From Blastomyces gilchristii SLH14081 (lineage: Eukaryota > Ascomycota > Eurotiomycetes > Onygenales > Ajellomycetaceae), in the NCBI RefSeq assembly GCF_000003855.2, contig NW_003101659.1, positions 399,475-463,474 of the forward strand: a stretch of DNA of 64,000 nt. The letters run 5' to 3'. Within the stretch, counting starts at the first letter, position 1, and every line of letters starts with the position of its first letter. A program made the translations under genes and the position numbers. The notes beneath the pieces are model-generated. The model worked only from the letters and a program-made list of their open reading frames with translations, ran no database searches and had not been told where the DNA came from. Below, piece after piece: positions 35,852 to 48,000 of this stretch.

Positions 35852-38800
35852 ATGGCTGCTATTGCTCTTGAAAGGGCCATGGGGCAGCATGTCCAACGGA
35901 CCTTGCACCCGTTCTTTGGGAAAGGTTTGTGGAATTCTTTGTTACTTATGATAGTTTGTTAACCATCGCGAAAGGCCCAAACGATACCGACCCTTCATCG
36001 TCGTCTGAATCCCCGCCTTTACGACCCGTGGAACCTGAAGCTAGAACGGCAGTCAGGAAAGACGCTGTCAACATACCAATAGATCCTACGTCTGGTTCAG
36101 ACAGTCCTGATCGGAGCTGTATGAGACGTTCGTCTCGTAGCAGCAGGAAGAGGGACGGGCGACTGCAGCTCCAGCTCACAAGTGCTGTACAGCACCGCGA
36201 ACCTATCCTGAAAGACGAGGATGTCAATGCCAACCGGAAAAAGCGCCGAAAAACAGAGACTCCAGAACCTGCTGGGCGGGTGACAGAGGGACTAGTACGG
36301 CAACATTTGGTTCAGCACAATCCGGTCCCTTCGTTGGGTGAACAGCTCGAGTCCGCTGCCCAAGGCGACGTGAATGCGACAGAAAAATATTCTGTGGCTC
36401 GGGGAGTCGACTTGCCCGCAACGGGTACAGCTTCAGAGAAATCACAGAATCAACCTTCTTCCTCTTTATTAGAATCTTGCCAACCATGTGTAAAATCTGT
36501 CAATACAAGCCCGAAACCTGATGATCTTCCTGTCAAAACGTTAAGGTTAAACCCGAATGGCAAATTATTGAATTCTCCCTTTCGATCTGAAAGTGAATCC
36601 CGGAGTCTTGAAGAACGGAGCAAAAAGAGGAAGCCTACTTCTCAGAAACGAAGCAAAAAACAATCTGCGATCGTAACTTTAAGATATGGAGTCAATGAAG
36701 AGTCCCGTTCCTTGATAGGCCGACAAATAAACGAAATAATTGGTGGTCGGAAAAGGCATTCCTTATTAAGGGAAGCGGTCTCCATCCCTACACCTCAAGA
36801 ACCTTCGAAGCCTACGCATCCTTTTTTCCTTGGCAAGGCCGCTCAGAGGACGGAAGAGAAAGCTGAACAGAGTAAGGATTCATCAACGGATCACCTAGCA
36901 TGCGCTCAAAAAGACAGAACAGCCACTGCAAGCAAACTATCGGAACATAGCCCCCAAAATTCTCAACCCCCTTCGACCTTCTCTTCTGGGGGACCTGATA
37001 ATTCGAAGACTCCAGCAGTGAGACCACGTTCGCATTTCCCAAAAATTCAAGATCCCATCGATCCGATTTGGCCACCTCGAGGGGCTATCCATGTACGTGG
37101 GCTTTCACCTAATGACGATAACAACAGTTCGTTTATAGATTTCGAAGAGAGAAAAGCAAAAGGCTTGGTCGCCTCAATATCAGAATATGAAAATATCCTT
37201 TGTGTTCAATCACGATTATTGCGGCATATTAATAAACGCGATGCAAAATCTGCAGTGTTAAGATGTCCTAACAAAAGAACATGCAGTCGTGACACCCTTT
37301 TGGAAATAGCTATGAATCGACTTGGTTTAACTGCGACACCCACGGATACGATCGGCGAACACTTTCCACATCAGCGAACCTCAATGCCGTACACATCTCA
37401 CCCTGCAGTAGCTCAACTGCTATCTTCTGTACGATCCTCAATGACCCCCTTCGAACGAGGGGAATTCGATGACTCCCCATGGACGCAGAAGTATGCTCCT
37501 AGTGGAGCTGATTTCGTGCTGCAGTTGGGTACTGAGGCCTTGGTTCTAAAAAAGTGGCTACAAAGTCTCACCGTATCTACAGTAAATAGCGGCACTTCCC
37601 CCAGTGATGGGAAGCAGCCTAAACAGATTCCAGACGACAGTGCAAAACGGAAAAGGCGGAAAAGACCTAAAGATCTTGATGGTTTTATTGTTTCCAGTGA
37701 TGATGAAGAGCCCCGAATGGATGAAATCGATAGCCCTAGCGATGATGACGAACTGGCTGGCGGAGTGACTATATCTAACAAACGGACGGTCGTTCGATCG
37801 GATAATCCAATTGCACGCAGCAGCAGATCGGCCCCTGAAAAGCGTCCAGTACCTAATTTGATACTTATCAGCGGGCCTTCGGGTTGTGGCAAAACTGCTG
37901 CTGTTTATGGTGTTGCTAAAGAGCTTGGGTTTGAAATTTTCGAAATAAATGCTGGAAGTCGTAGGAGTGCAAGGGATGTTGTTGAACGTGTTGGAGATAT
38001 GGCCCAAAACCATCTGGTTCAGCTCCTTGGACAGGTCGATGATAACTCACCTGCCGCGTCTTCGCTTAAGTCGTTGTTTTCCACGCCCAACACTGATACT
38101 GGAAAGCAAAGCACCATGCAAAACTTTTTTAAGCAGGATACGAAAAATTCAGGGCCGAGGGCAACGGGCAAGGATGGTGCGCCTGCTCCGGACGGAAAAG
38201 CTCCGGTACCGAAAACGCAACCGAGCCAGAAGCAGTCTCTTATACTCTTTGAGGAGGTGGATATCCTTTTCGAAGAAGACAAGCAATTCTGGAGCGGTGT
38301 TCTAACACTCATTAGCCAATCCAGGAGACCAATTATTATGACTTGCAATGATGAAAGCTTGCTCCCCCTGGAGCTGTTGAAACTCTATGCGATTCTTCGG
38401 TTTCGGCAGCCTCCTTTTGATCTTGCTGTTGACTACCTTCTCCTCCTTGCTGCCAACGAAGGGCATATTCTGGACCGTGAATGGATTTCCGAACTTTACA
38501 CTGTCATGCGCGGGGATCTTCGGGCAACTATCATGCAGCTGAATTTTTGGTGCCAGATGGCTGTTGGGAGTAAGAAGTCAGGACTAGACTGGCTGACTTC
38601 GCCATCTGTTTGGCGCGGTGGCTACATACAACAGGCCAATCTTCCTAGAGTCGTGAGCACGGACACTTATGTCCATGGGATGGGTTTGGTCTGCCAGGAT
38701 CTTGCGTGCGATGAAGATCCTTACCAACGAAGGAGTCAACTTATGTATGAGTGCTTATGCCAATGGCAAATGGGGCTTATGGACTGGCATGAATCGAAAA

Positions 38801-39702
38801 TATGTCGGGGCAAGTTGCGAGGTCACGATGGTCAGAGCCGCCTCGAAGCACTGGCCCAGGAAAGTCGAGAGGCTGATATGAGGGCTAACCTCGATATTAT
38901 TTGCCGGGGCTCTCCTGATGCGTTTAGCGATGTAAGTCCATGTTTTTTCGAAGATTAGCTACCACATGATTAATGCTAACTGCATCCACAGGATGTCCTT
39001 GACTTTTCCTGGCCCGATTTGACTAGTAAACAGCGATCCACGTACACAGAAGGGCATCAATTGCTACAAACAGACCTACTGACCGACTATGCATGTCTAT
39101 CAACAAAGATCGGCGTCTCAATGACCGTTCTATTGGACGACTTTTTCTACGACTCCTTGCCATCTTCCGACGAAAACACCATTATTCAACAGGCTCTAGA
39201 GAAATTCACTTCTCATAAACCTACATACCTAAAACAGTCCGATCTACGCGACACGTTTGAACCAGTAATGGGTAATCCCGATCCCTTTAATCCGCCACCT
39301 GGGCGTCAATCTTTTTCATTTGACAGCGGCACAGCACCCATTTCCGAAGATCTGGCACCGTATATCCGAGCAATTGTCGCTTTTGATTTACGGCTCGAAC
39401 AACGCCGGTTAGCGCTTAGCGGTCCCATTTCTCTTGACTCAAAAAGCAACAAACGGGTCCGGACGACAAGGGCTAGTCGAGCGGCACTTGAAGGAGGTGA
39501 TAAAGCAAGTGTACGCAAGGATAAATGGTTTACGGGGAAACTCGATGCTAAAAGTGTCCTTGCTACGGGATGTCCGGAATGGCAAGACGCACTCGGATGG
39601 GCGATTCATAGGGCCTCTGGGGGCCAAGTTCTGGGGGACAAGGAGGGAAACCGGTCTATGGATGAGCAGGGCGCTGGGAGCTCTAGTGAGGGAGGAATAT
39701 AA
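35852..39702 (+). CDS. elg1: Elg1, large subunit of the PCNA-unloading RFC-like complex
   Basis: Three exons, 35852-35924, 35975-38931 and 38992-39702, giving 1246 residues. Exon 1 (24 codons) carries a canonical PCNA-interacting PIP box, QRTLHPFF, at residues 15-22 (Gln15, Leu18, Phe21, Phe22). The first intron is only 50 bp (GTTTGT, branch-like TTAAC, AAAG) and is required, since reading through meets a stop. The long middle is disordered and basic with acidic SSDDEEP/SPSDDDE patches. The AAA+ domain has Walker A GPSGCGKT (658-665), a degenerate Walker B with FEEVD (783-787), and IIMTCND as sensor 1. This non-canonical EEVD Walker B is typical of Elg1/ATAD5. The complex removes PCNA from DNA after replication and limits genome instability. 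It is head-to-head with the Utp8-like gene. Confidence 0.9.
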
Positions 39703-40331
39703 TTTATCCATATTTTTGAAATTGCTCTATGTGAAAGGATAGATTACGAGTTTAATGGCTCTTTTTTTCCTCTGTTAATAGAGGTTCTTGACACTTTCCC
39801 TTTTGAGTAGCAAACCCAAGCATTTTTTTTGGAACTGGTCATACAAGAAGCAGAGTCAGGCAATGATGTAATTAGCACGTGACTAAAAGGTTTCTTCGTA
39901 GCAAAAGCAGGTAAGGTAGTTATTAAATAAGTTTGAAGTGTTTTATCGTGATAAATAATATAACTTCTTCTAGGACATAAGTCCCAATTTCAACGTCTTG
40001 TCGTAAATCGATCCTGAGTGGTGTGCTTGGTGCCAACCCCGTGATGTGGCTTATCTAGATGTCACTTAGCGCCGAGCAGCGAGTTCTCCACTCCGGCGAC
40101 ATCGCAGCACCCAACCCAGCCTCCGCCAGGCAACCTGATAAACACACCTTGAAGCTATCTCAACTCTTCCCTCACGATCGACCTGAGTGGTGAGCATTTG
40201 CAATTGCCGTGTTTCGCTACTCTAGCGTAGTAGCTCCATGATTCCAGTGTGATCTGAATAGGACCTAAATCACAACCCATACCCCCCTCCTCCCACCACG
40301 AACCCAGCTTCGTCTCCTTGCTCCACTCAAC
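39703..40331. other. intergenic, elg1 3' flank and mvp1 promoter
   Basis: A 629-bp tandem-orientation spacer. It contains a CACGTGAC E-box-like word at about 39877. No gene seen. Confidence 0.6.
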
Positions 40332-42874
40332 ATGTCTCTCTTCGGTAGCTCTCCCGAAGACTCTCCCGTGACCAAGGCCAATTCCACATCCCGCTCCAAA
40401 TCCTCCTTATTTTCAGACCAGCCGGGCCTGGGTGCAACTTCATCCTCTTCTCTATTCGCGGACGATCCCCACGGTGATTCCTCAGCATGGAACTCGCCAA
40501 ACCCGAAAAGGGCAGCGCGCCATGAACTTGTCAAAATGCTATTGCCAGCTTCTGAGGTACCAGAAGGGTACATTGATGCATATGATGCAGTGTTGCATTC
40601 GGGAGATAAGCTTGGTGCTGGCATTTCAGTTGAGGGAGCAAGGAAGGTCCTGCGAGATACCGGTCTGAGCGCCGAGGAACAGGCGACAATTCTCAATATG
40701 GTGGTGCCTGGTGGCCGTGATTTGCCAAATGGGCTAGGGAGAGGTGAATTCAACGTTTTGTTGGCTTTGATAGGTTTGGCTCAGGAAGGTGAAGATCTCA
40801 CTTTTGATACGATTGACGAAAGAAGGAAGAGTAAGATGTCTTTTATTTTGCGCGTTTTCGTCTTGATTTCCCATAAATTGCGGGATTGCAAATTTAAAGT
40901 CATTTCTAATCAGTTTTCTCTACAAAATTTTAGGACTGCCCAGACCTAACATACCTTTTGTCGATCGGCTGAAGTCCCGCAACGGCACAGCGATAGCGCC
41001 ACCCGAAAATGCAGTCCCTGTCCCGCACCAATCTCCACCGCGACGGATGACGCAGGGGTCTTTTGGGGACTCCGACCCATGGGGAAGTCCGGCACTACAT
41101 CATGGTCATAACCATTCCATAGAGAATGGTATTGGAGCTAGCCAAGGAGTCAATGGGTTCGTCGCCTCTTCACATTCTGCTACAAGTGGTTTCGCTCACA
41201 GAATTTCAAGTGGATATAATGCCCAGGCCGATTCCGCCACTGAGGGTGATCGATCTGCTGGACAACCACCTAGCGATAATACTCCCGGGAGTGTCGCGTC
41301 TGGTTGGGGGGATAATTTCCCTAACCCAGCCGGTACCGGCTTTGGACCCGGCGGAAACGCCGGTCTTGGGGGCGGATTCGGACAATCAGGAGATGATCAA
41401 GGGAATAATAATTCTAATAATACATCTAGGACCATTGGCGGTGGCAGAATCACCTCCCACGGTGTAGAAGAAGTGATCACGATCAACATGCTACCCGAAA
41501 AAGAGGGCATGTTCTTTTTCCAGCACAGAAACTACGAAGTCAAATCCTCACGTCGAGGAAGCTCTGTAATCCGGAGATATAGTGATTTTGTATGGTTAGT
41601 GGACTGTCTACAAAAACGGTATCCGTTCCGGCAGATACCACTTCTCCCTCCAAAGAGGGTCGCAGGTACGTTGGAAGCTTGATATCAAGCTTAAAAAATA
41701 CTCACAAATGCGTCTTTCAAGTCAATGGCACTCACCTCGCAGCGGATTCAAACTCCTTTCTCGACAAACGACGAAAGGGTTTAGTACGATTCGCAAATTC
41801 GCTTGTTCGCCATCCGGTTTTGAACCAGGAGCAACTGGTGGTGATGTTCCTTACCGTTCCCACAGTACGTAGAGAAAAATACAGACATTCTAACCCGAGA
41901 TATTTTGCAGTTAAATAATGCTAAACCCAACTACTAGGAGTTGTCCGTCTGGCGAAAACAAGCTACTATTTCCGTTCAGGAGGAATTTACCGGCAAACCA
42001 CTACCTCCGGATCTCGAAGACTCACTCCCTCCGACTTTGAATGAGACTTTTGACAGGGTTCGTTCAGGCATCAAGCGTTCAGCTGACATTTATATCAACC
42101 TTTGTAATCTACTTGACCGTCTTGCGAAACGCAACCAAGGCCTTGCCGCAGACCAATTCCGATTTGCCAGAGCCCTGGGCGCTCTAACCGATTGCACATC
42201 AGATATGTATGCTGTCGACACGAACGACGTGCCGCTGTTGAACAACGGCATAAACTCTACAGCCAAACACCTTGTCGCGAGCCAGGGATTGCTGGATGAT
42301 GAAGCCCGGGCGTGGAATGATGGTGTCCTGGAAGACTTCAAGATCCAGCGAGATTGTCTCGTGGCTATGCGCGAACTCTTTGATCGGAGGGACCGCTATG
42401 CCAAGGACAACATTCCACAACTCGAGCGGCGGATTGAGAGCAATGAGAGGAAATTGCAAGATTTGCGGACTAAGCCCGAGGGGACTGTTAAGCCTGGAGA
42501 GGTGGAGAAAGTTGAAGATGCGATTATCAAGGTAAGAAAAGAAACGGCCTGCTTCGTACTTGGCATACACTCTCACGCTACGACACGTGAAATGAAAATA
42601 AACTATAAACCAGTTTTGTGTCATCACTCAACTAATATGAAATTTTCTCTGTCGTTCTCTGCAGGACAAGGAGTCTATCGTCCAACAACATGCGAGAGGT
42701 GTGTTCATCAAGGAATGCATCCGCGACGAGTTGCTCTATTTCCAAATGAGCCAGTATCGTATCAGCCGGCTGCATCAGGACTGGAGCCAGGAGAGAGTGA
42801 AGTATGCAGAGCTGCAGGCCGATAACTGGCGTGCTCTATGCGAGGAAGTTGAGGCGATGCCTACTACAGAATAG
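40332..42874 (+). CDS. mvp1: sorting nexin Mvp1 (PX-BAR)
   Basis: Five exons, 40332-40830, 40934-41665, 41722-41864, 41938-42531 and 42665-42874, giving 725 residues with all phases closing. The first ~140 residues include an EH-like/N-terminal segment ([13 protein letters not shown]...[16 protein letters not shown]). A glycine- and serine-rich linker follows. The PX domain spans about 345-455, with the phosphoinositide-binding RRYSDF (380-385), the PPK block and the LVRHPVL...[14 protein letters not shown] end. The C-terminus is a helical BAR domain (about 465-725) ending [19 protein letters not shown]. Mvp1 (SNX8-like) binds PI3P on endosomes and drives retromer-independent recycling and retrograde transport to the Golgi. 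The exon-3/4 junction turns VFLTVPT into ELSVWRK, the conserved family sequence, which supports the splice model. Confidence 0.95.
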
Positions 42875-45029
42875 AGGGTTGGATTGATTGTGGATACGGC
42901 AACGAACAAGCAACCCGGTTGCGTTTCGAGGATGTTGGTCGAAAGGTGTGGATGTGAATATGATAAATGGAAAAGGTTTAACTTTCCTGTCGAACGTGTT
43001 ATTTATTTGAACTCTTCCCGTCTTCGTTTTTATCTTCACCTTGCCTCTCTCCCCGACGATATTCTTACTTTTTTTCACTTATCCCAAATTCCCCTGTTCG
43101 CATAGTCTGATTTTGATGACATCAAGTGGGTGTTTTTCTGTATCCAATCCCTATTTCCAATATTTCTCTTTGATGATGAAGCCCTTTTATGATTGCTTGG
43201 ATAGCCGGTTAATTTCTTGGTATTTACCACTTCTACTAGTTCTGAGTCTGCCTTCGCTGGTGTCAAGTTTTGAGATTCAATTTCCCTCTTTTGAGCTCCC
43301 ATTCTTTTTATACCCATTCTACCCAACCGACCCATTTCCTCCAATGTGTCACAAATTCGTCCGCACGCTCTTTCTTTCGTGCTGTATATAAGATGATTTT
43401 AACTCTGTATATCGAGAAGTTGGTTAGCTATAACCATTTCACTCCCTCCTATTCCAATTGGAAATATATTTCGTCATTTTCCGAAGTCCAGTTCGCCTGT
43501 CGATTGATAGCGTATTTATCAGGGAATTGGCTAGGCTCTGTGGCTGCCCTGTACACATTTATACAGTTATTTGATTGATACGAATCTTTACACTTTGTCC
43601 CAAAACACCTCACAAACCAAGTCTTGCATCATCATATCTAGCAGATAGCCGCCCAAGAAAATGAAATCAAGCAATTGCCAAGCTCAACGCAGTGGGACTA
43701 GAACCCACATGAGCGGGCTGCAGCCAAGAGACTTCCAAGCCGTCGATCTGTGACGGAGGGTCTTTGCATACAGATTTCCAAACGTCGTGATATCGGAACG
43801 TGGAAGAGAGTGTTCATAGACAACGATGTCGCTGAGACGTCAAAGACAGTGAAATAGATATATCCAACTTCTTCTCTCTCTCATTGGCTGATTATTCATC
43901 AGCGGCGATAATCCTTGGCATCAAGCATCGCCATCGTCTGTTTCCAGGGCCGAAGGAGAACATCTCAACTACCACCACCAGCACCACCAGCTCTCGGACT
44001 CGGGTCTGCTAATCTGATCTAACTGGGAAGCTGCCTGTATCTCCAATTAATCTAATTGATCTCTCCAATCTATGCAAGGGATAGAGAGATAAGCGCTGAC
44101 AAAAACCGCGCGCTAGAAGGATCTATGAGAAGAGGATAGGCTCGTCATGACACAGATGAGCAACAAACCAAGGCACAGACGTTCCCCATGCACTAAAAAC
44201 CATCGCGAGGGGGGCTCTTAGTACAGTACATAGCTCCTCTATTCTCCAGCGCCACTACACATCTTACTGGCTCCCTGAATACCGCCAGCGTCCCTTGTTT
44301 CATGCCGTCGGTTGAAGCTTCTCCGCTCCCTCCGCCGTCGGGAAAAAAAAAGAAAAATATTCACTCCTTTTCCTTCTCCTCCTTCATAAACATTTCGCAA
44401 GGTAAATAAATACCTTTGCGCGGCATGGAAACAGAGTGGAATTGGAAACCGCTCTCTAAACATTTCTTTTTAAACGGTATCTGAACTTACTGACTGGCTG
44501 CTCCGCAGAGTGTCCTAGATTTCGCATTTCATCGTTTCACCGTGTACGTCCTCGTGACAGCGCCACCGACAAAGCGAAACTCAAACTGTCGTTTTCGTTG
44601 TATGAGTTTACGGCGATTACTTTTCTAGAGGAGGACTATGCCCAGCAGTGGCTTGTTGAAGATTGATTGAGGCGGGATTTCTTTGGTGAAAAATATTGCG
44701 GGAAGAGTTGGTACACCGCCACGAGATCCCGTGCTGGCTTTTGCTCTGGTTGGTTGCGTTCGTTTGAGGCGTTACGGCTGTAGTTAAAGGGAAAGAAAAG
44801 AAAAAGAAAAGAAGAAGAGGAAGAAAATATTTGAAGTTCCCAGGAAGCCCAGCGAGGAAAAAAGAGAAAAATTTGGGTGCTTATGGTTCCCGCTTGCACT
44901 TGAACATTGCCAATTCCTCTCCTCTCTCTCTACTCCATTGGCCGCGGATATTAAGCTTCAAGGAAAAACCAGGACCTCCTTTTCACGCTCCATCATTGTC
45001 CGTGTCGAGTATAAGAGGGTTATGCAATC
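42875..45029. other. intergenic, mvp1 3' flank and nha1 promoter
   Basis: No protein gene supported. It includes a T-arm-like sequence described under findings (43683-43760, minus strand). The last ~500 bp before the Nha1 start has purine-rich blocks (GAAAAAGAAAAGAAGAAGAGG near 44800) and CT-rich blocks (near 44915) typical of fungal promoters and leaders. Confidence 0.5.
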
Positions 45030-48000
45030 ATGGCGTGGGAGCATCTTTCCATCGATAAGCCTCACGTGGCCTACATGATCCTAGGCGGGTTTACGAGCTT
45101 GTTTATGCTGTGTTCACTATTCGTCAAGGAAAAACTATACATTGGCGAAGCGACAGTGGCAACATTATGCGGTGTCATATTCGGTCCTCACGCTGCCGAC
45201 CTCTTCGACCCGATATCATGGGGGAATGTAGATAAGATCACACTAGAATGTTCGCGCATTGTTCTTGTCGTCCAGTGCTTTGCCGTCGGTGTCGAACTGC
45301 CCAAGTCGTATATGGAAAGGCATTGGAGGTCGGTCGTCTTGCTTTTACTTCCCGTCATGACCTGGGGATGGCTCATAACGAGCCTTTTCATATGGTGGAT
45401 GGTACCACCCTTGTCATGGCTGGAAAGTTTGGCCTGCGCTGCATGTGTTACTGCCACCGATCCCGTCCTAGCTTCGTCAGTTGTCGGGAAGGGAAAATTC
45501 GCAAAACGTGTGCCCAAACATCTTCGAGATTTACTCTCTGCAGAGTCAGGCTGTAACGACGGCATGGCTTTCCCGTTCATCTACCTTGCTATCTATCTTA
45601 TTCGGTACCGGCCAGATTCGAAGCAGGTGGCCTATCATTGGATCTGCTTCACTCTCCTCTACGAATGCATTTTCGGAGCCATTTTCGGTTTTGTGATTGG
45701 ATACATCGGACGTCACGCTATCAAATTCGCCGAACGGAAGAGTCTCATCGATCGAGAGAGTTTTCTTGTGTTCTATTTTGTATTGGCCCTGTTCTGTGCA
45801 GGTGCAGGCAGTCTATTGGGTATGGACGATTTGCTTATCGGTTTCTCTGCTGGCGTGGGATTCAGTAACGATGGATGGTTTACAGAAAAGACGGAAGAAT
45901 CCCACGTTTCCAACGTTATCGATCTACTGCTCAACTTGGCGTATTTTGTCTATTTTGGGGCAATTATACCATGGCAGCAGTTCAATGCGCCCGAAATTGG
46001 GCTGGTGCCGTGGAGGTTGGTTATAATTGCGATTTTCGTGATATTTTTCAGGCGACTACCCATCATGTTAATGTTGAAACCTTTTATACCGGATATCAAA
46101 TCATGGCGAGAGGCGATGTTTGCAGGCCATTTTGGTCCAATTGGTGTTGGGGCTATTTTCGCTGCTATCCTCACCAGGGCCGAGTTGGAAAATGGAACAA
46201 CCCAGCCTCTTGCAGTCCTGCCAAAGCCTGGCGAGCACAACTACGTGATTGTCACTGTTATTTGGCCGATTACGACGTTCTTGGTGATTTCATCCATCAT
46301 TGTGCACGGATCTTCGATTGCTGTCTTCACCCTCGGAAAGCATATCAATACCTTGACCATCACGATGTCCTACACTCAAACCAACGATGATGGACCGTCG
46401 TGGATGAACCGACTTCCTCGCATCCAAACGCAATCAAAAGCGTCCCTGTCGTTACGCAAAGAATCAATGGAGTCGGACGCGAACGGGAGACTTCCTGAAT
46501 TCCCGCCTGGTACTCTTCCCCCTATTGGGTTTCCAGGAAATCTACTACGACGCCAGAGAGAAGATGCCGAGAGCGAACCAAATAGTCGCGCATCTAGTCG
46601 CAGGCCTTCGAGAAGACGGAAAAGAATCGCCGGTGGACCGATTAGTCAATCTGCAATTATGCCACGGAGGAGGGTGGAGGAAGCGGCTGTTTCTATACAA
46701 GGTGAAATCACAAAGGAGAACAAGCCTCCCTTGGAACCACCCGAGCCGGCAACCCAGGAACCTAATATGGAAGTTTACCGTGAAAGCGACAAGATAATCG
46801 TTGAAGACGAGGAAGGTAATGCTATGGATACTTCCAACTTCAGTCAAATGAGCCCTAAGGACCAGGAACACTTCCTTCAGGATCATAATGAGCTTCGCCA
46901 AAATCGAATCGGGGAGCTTCCAACATCCAAGGCTCAAGAAGAAGAAAAATCCGACAGTGAATCCGCAGGCACTGCCGTTGGCGAGAAAGCGGGACATACT
47001 CGTGAACAAATTAGAGCACGCCTCCCTTCATGGATCCGTGGAGGACGGGGAAGAGAGAAAGAATCTAAGGACGCCCCATCCAATAAAAAACCGGACCAGG
47101 GACGTCGTCGACCGGCAAAGGCATATCAATTTGGAAGCACGGTCATTGTCGAAGATGAAGATGGCGAAGTGATCAAGAAATTTACCATTCCTCCTGATGA
47201 GATGCGTTCGAAGGACGTCGAGGAGGCTGGCCCTAGTAGTTCTGCGGAGGCTAACCCTCCATCTTCCATCGAGCTTGAGCCTATACGCCGAAAGCTATCC
47301 CGCGTAGGAAACTGGATTGGCCTTGGAGACCAGAAAGAAGGAGGCGAATCTTCCTCTAAGAAAACGCAACAAGTCGAAGGTGAATCGTCCGACGACGAAC
47401 GACTGCGATTCACCGTAACAAGGCCAGACCTGATGACAAGGCCCGACATGGGGCGCAGAATGAGCAAGCAAGATTTTATCAAACAGATTCGCACGTTGGA
47501 CCCCAAAACCCGTACGGAACTGCTTCACCACTCCTCCACCCCGGAACAGGTGAAAGCCGCCCTCCAAAAGGAGCCTGCTCGCCCATCTTACCGTCAACAT
47601 CAATCAGCACAATCACAATCACACCTATTCCCGCAACCCACCCACGACTTCCAATCTCCTGGAGTAACAGGACAAGAACCACAGCAGGACGACATCACCA
47701 CCACCATCACACGATTCTCCGACCGCACGACCACGAACGCCAGAACCCGTCGACGGGACCTCATAGCCACTTCCAGCGATGCAAGTGAACCGAGCAGCTC
47801 CACGTCCGCATCCTCCACCGGCAACCGTGGCGATTCCGAAGACGACGGTACCGAGCGCATCCCACCCTCCCAACTCCGCCAACTAGCCGGCATACCCCTG
47901 CCCTCCCCGCCCACACCCTCCCAACTAGCGATACACGACAGCGCCGAAACGCCTGCTGAGCGCAAGCGCCGGCTAGCAGCGTTGGGCGAATTGGCTAATG

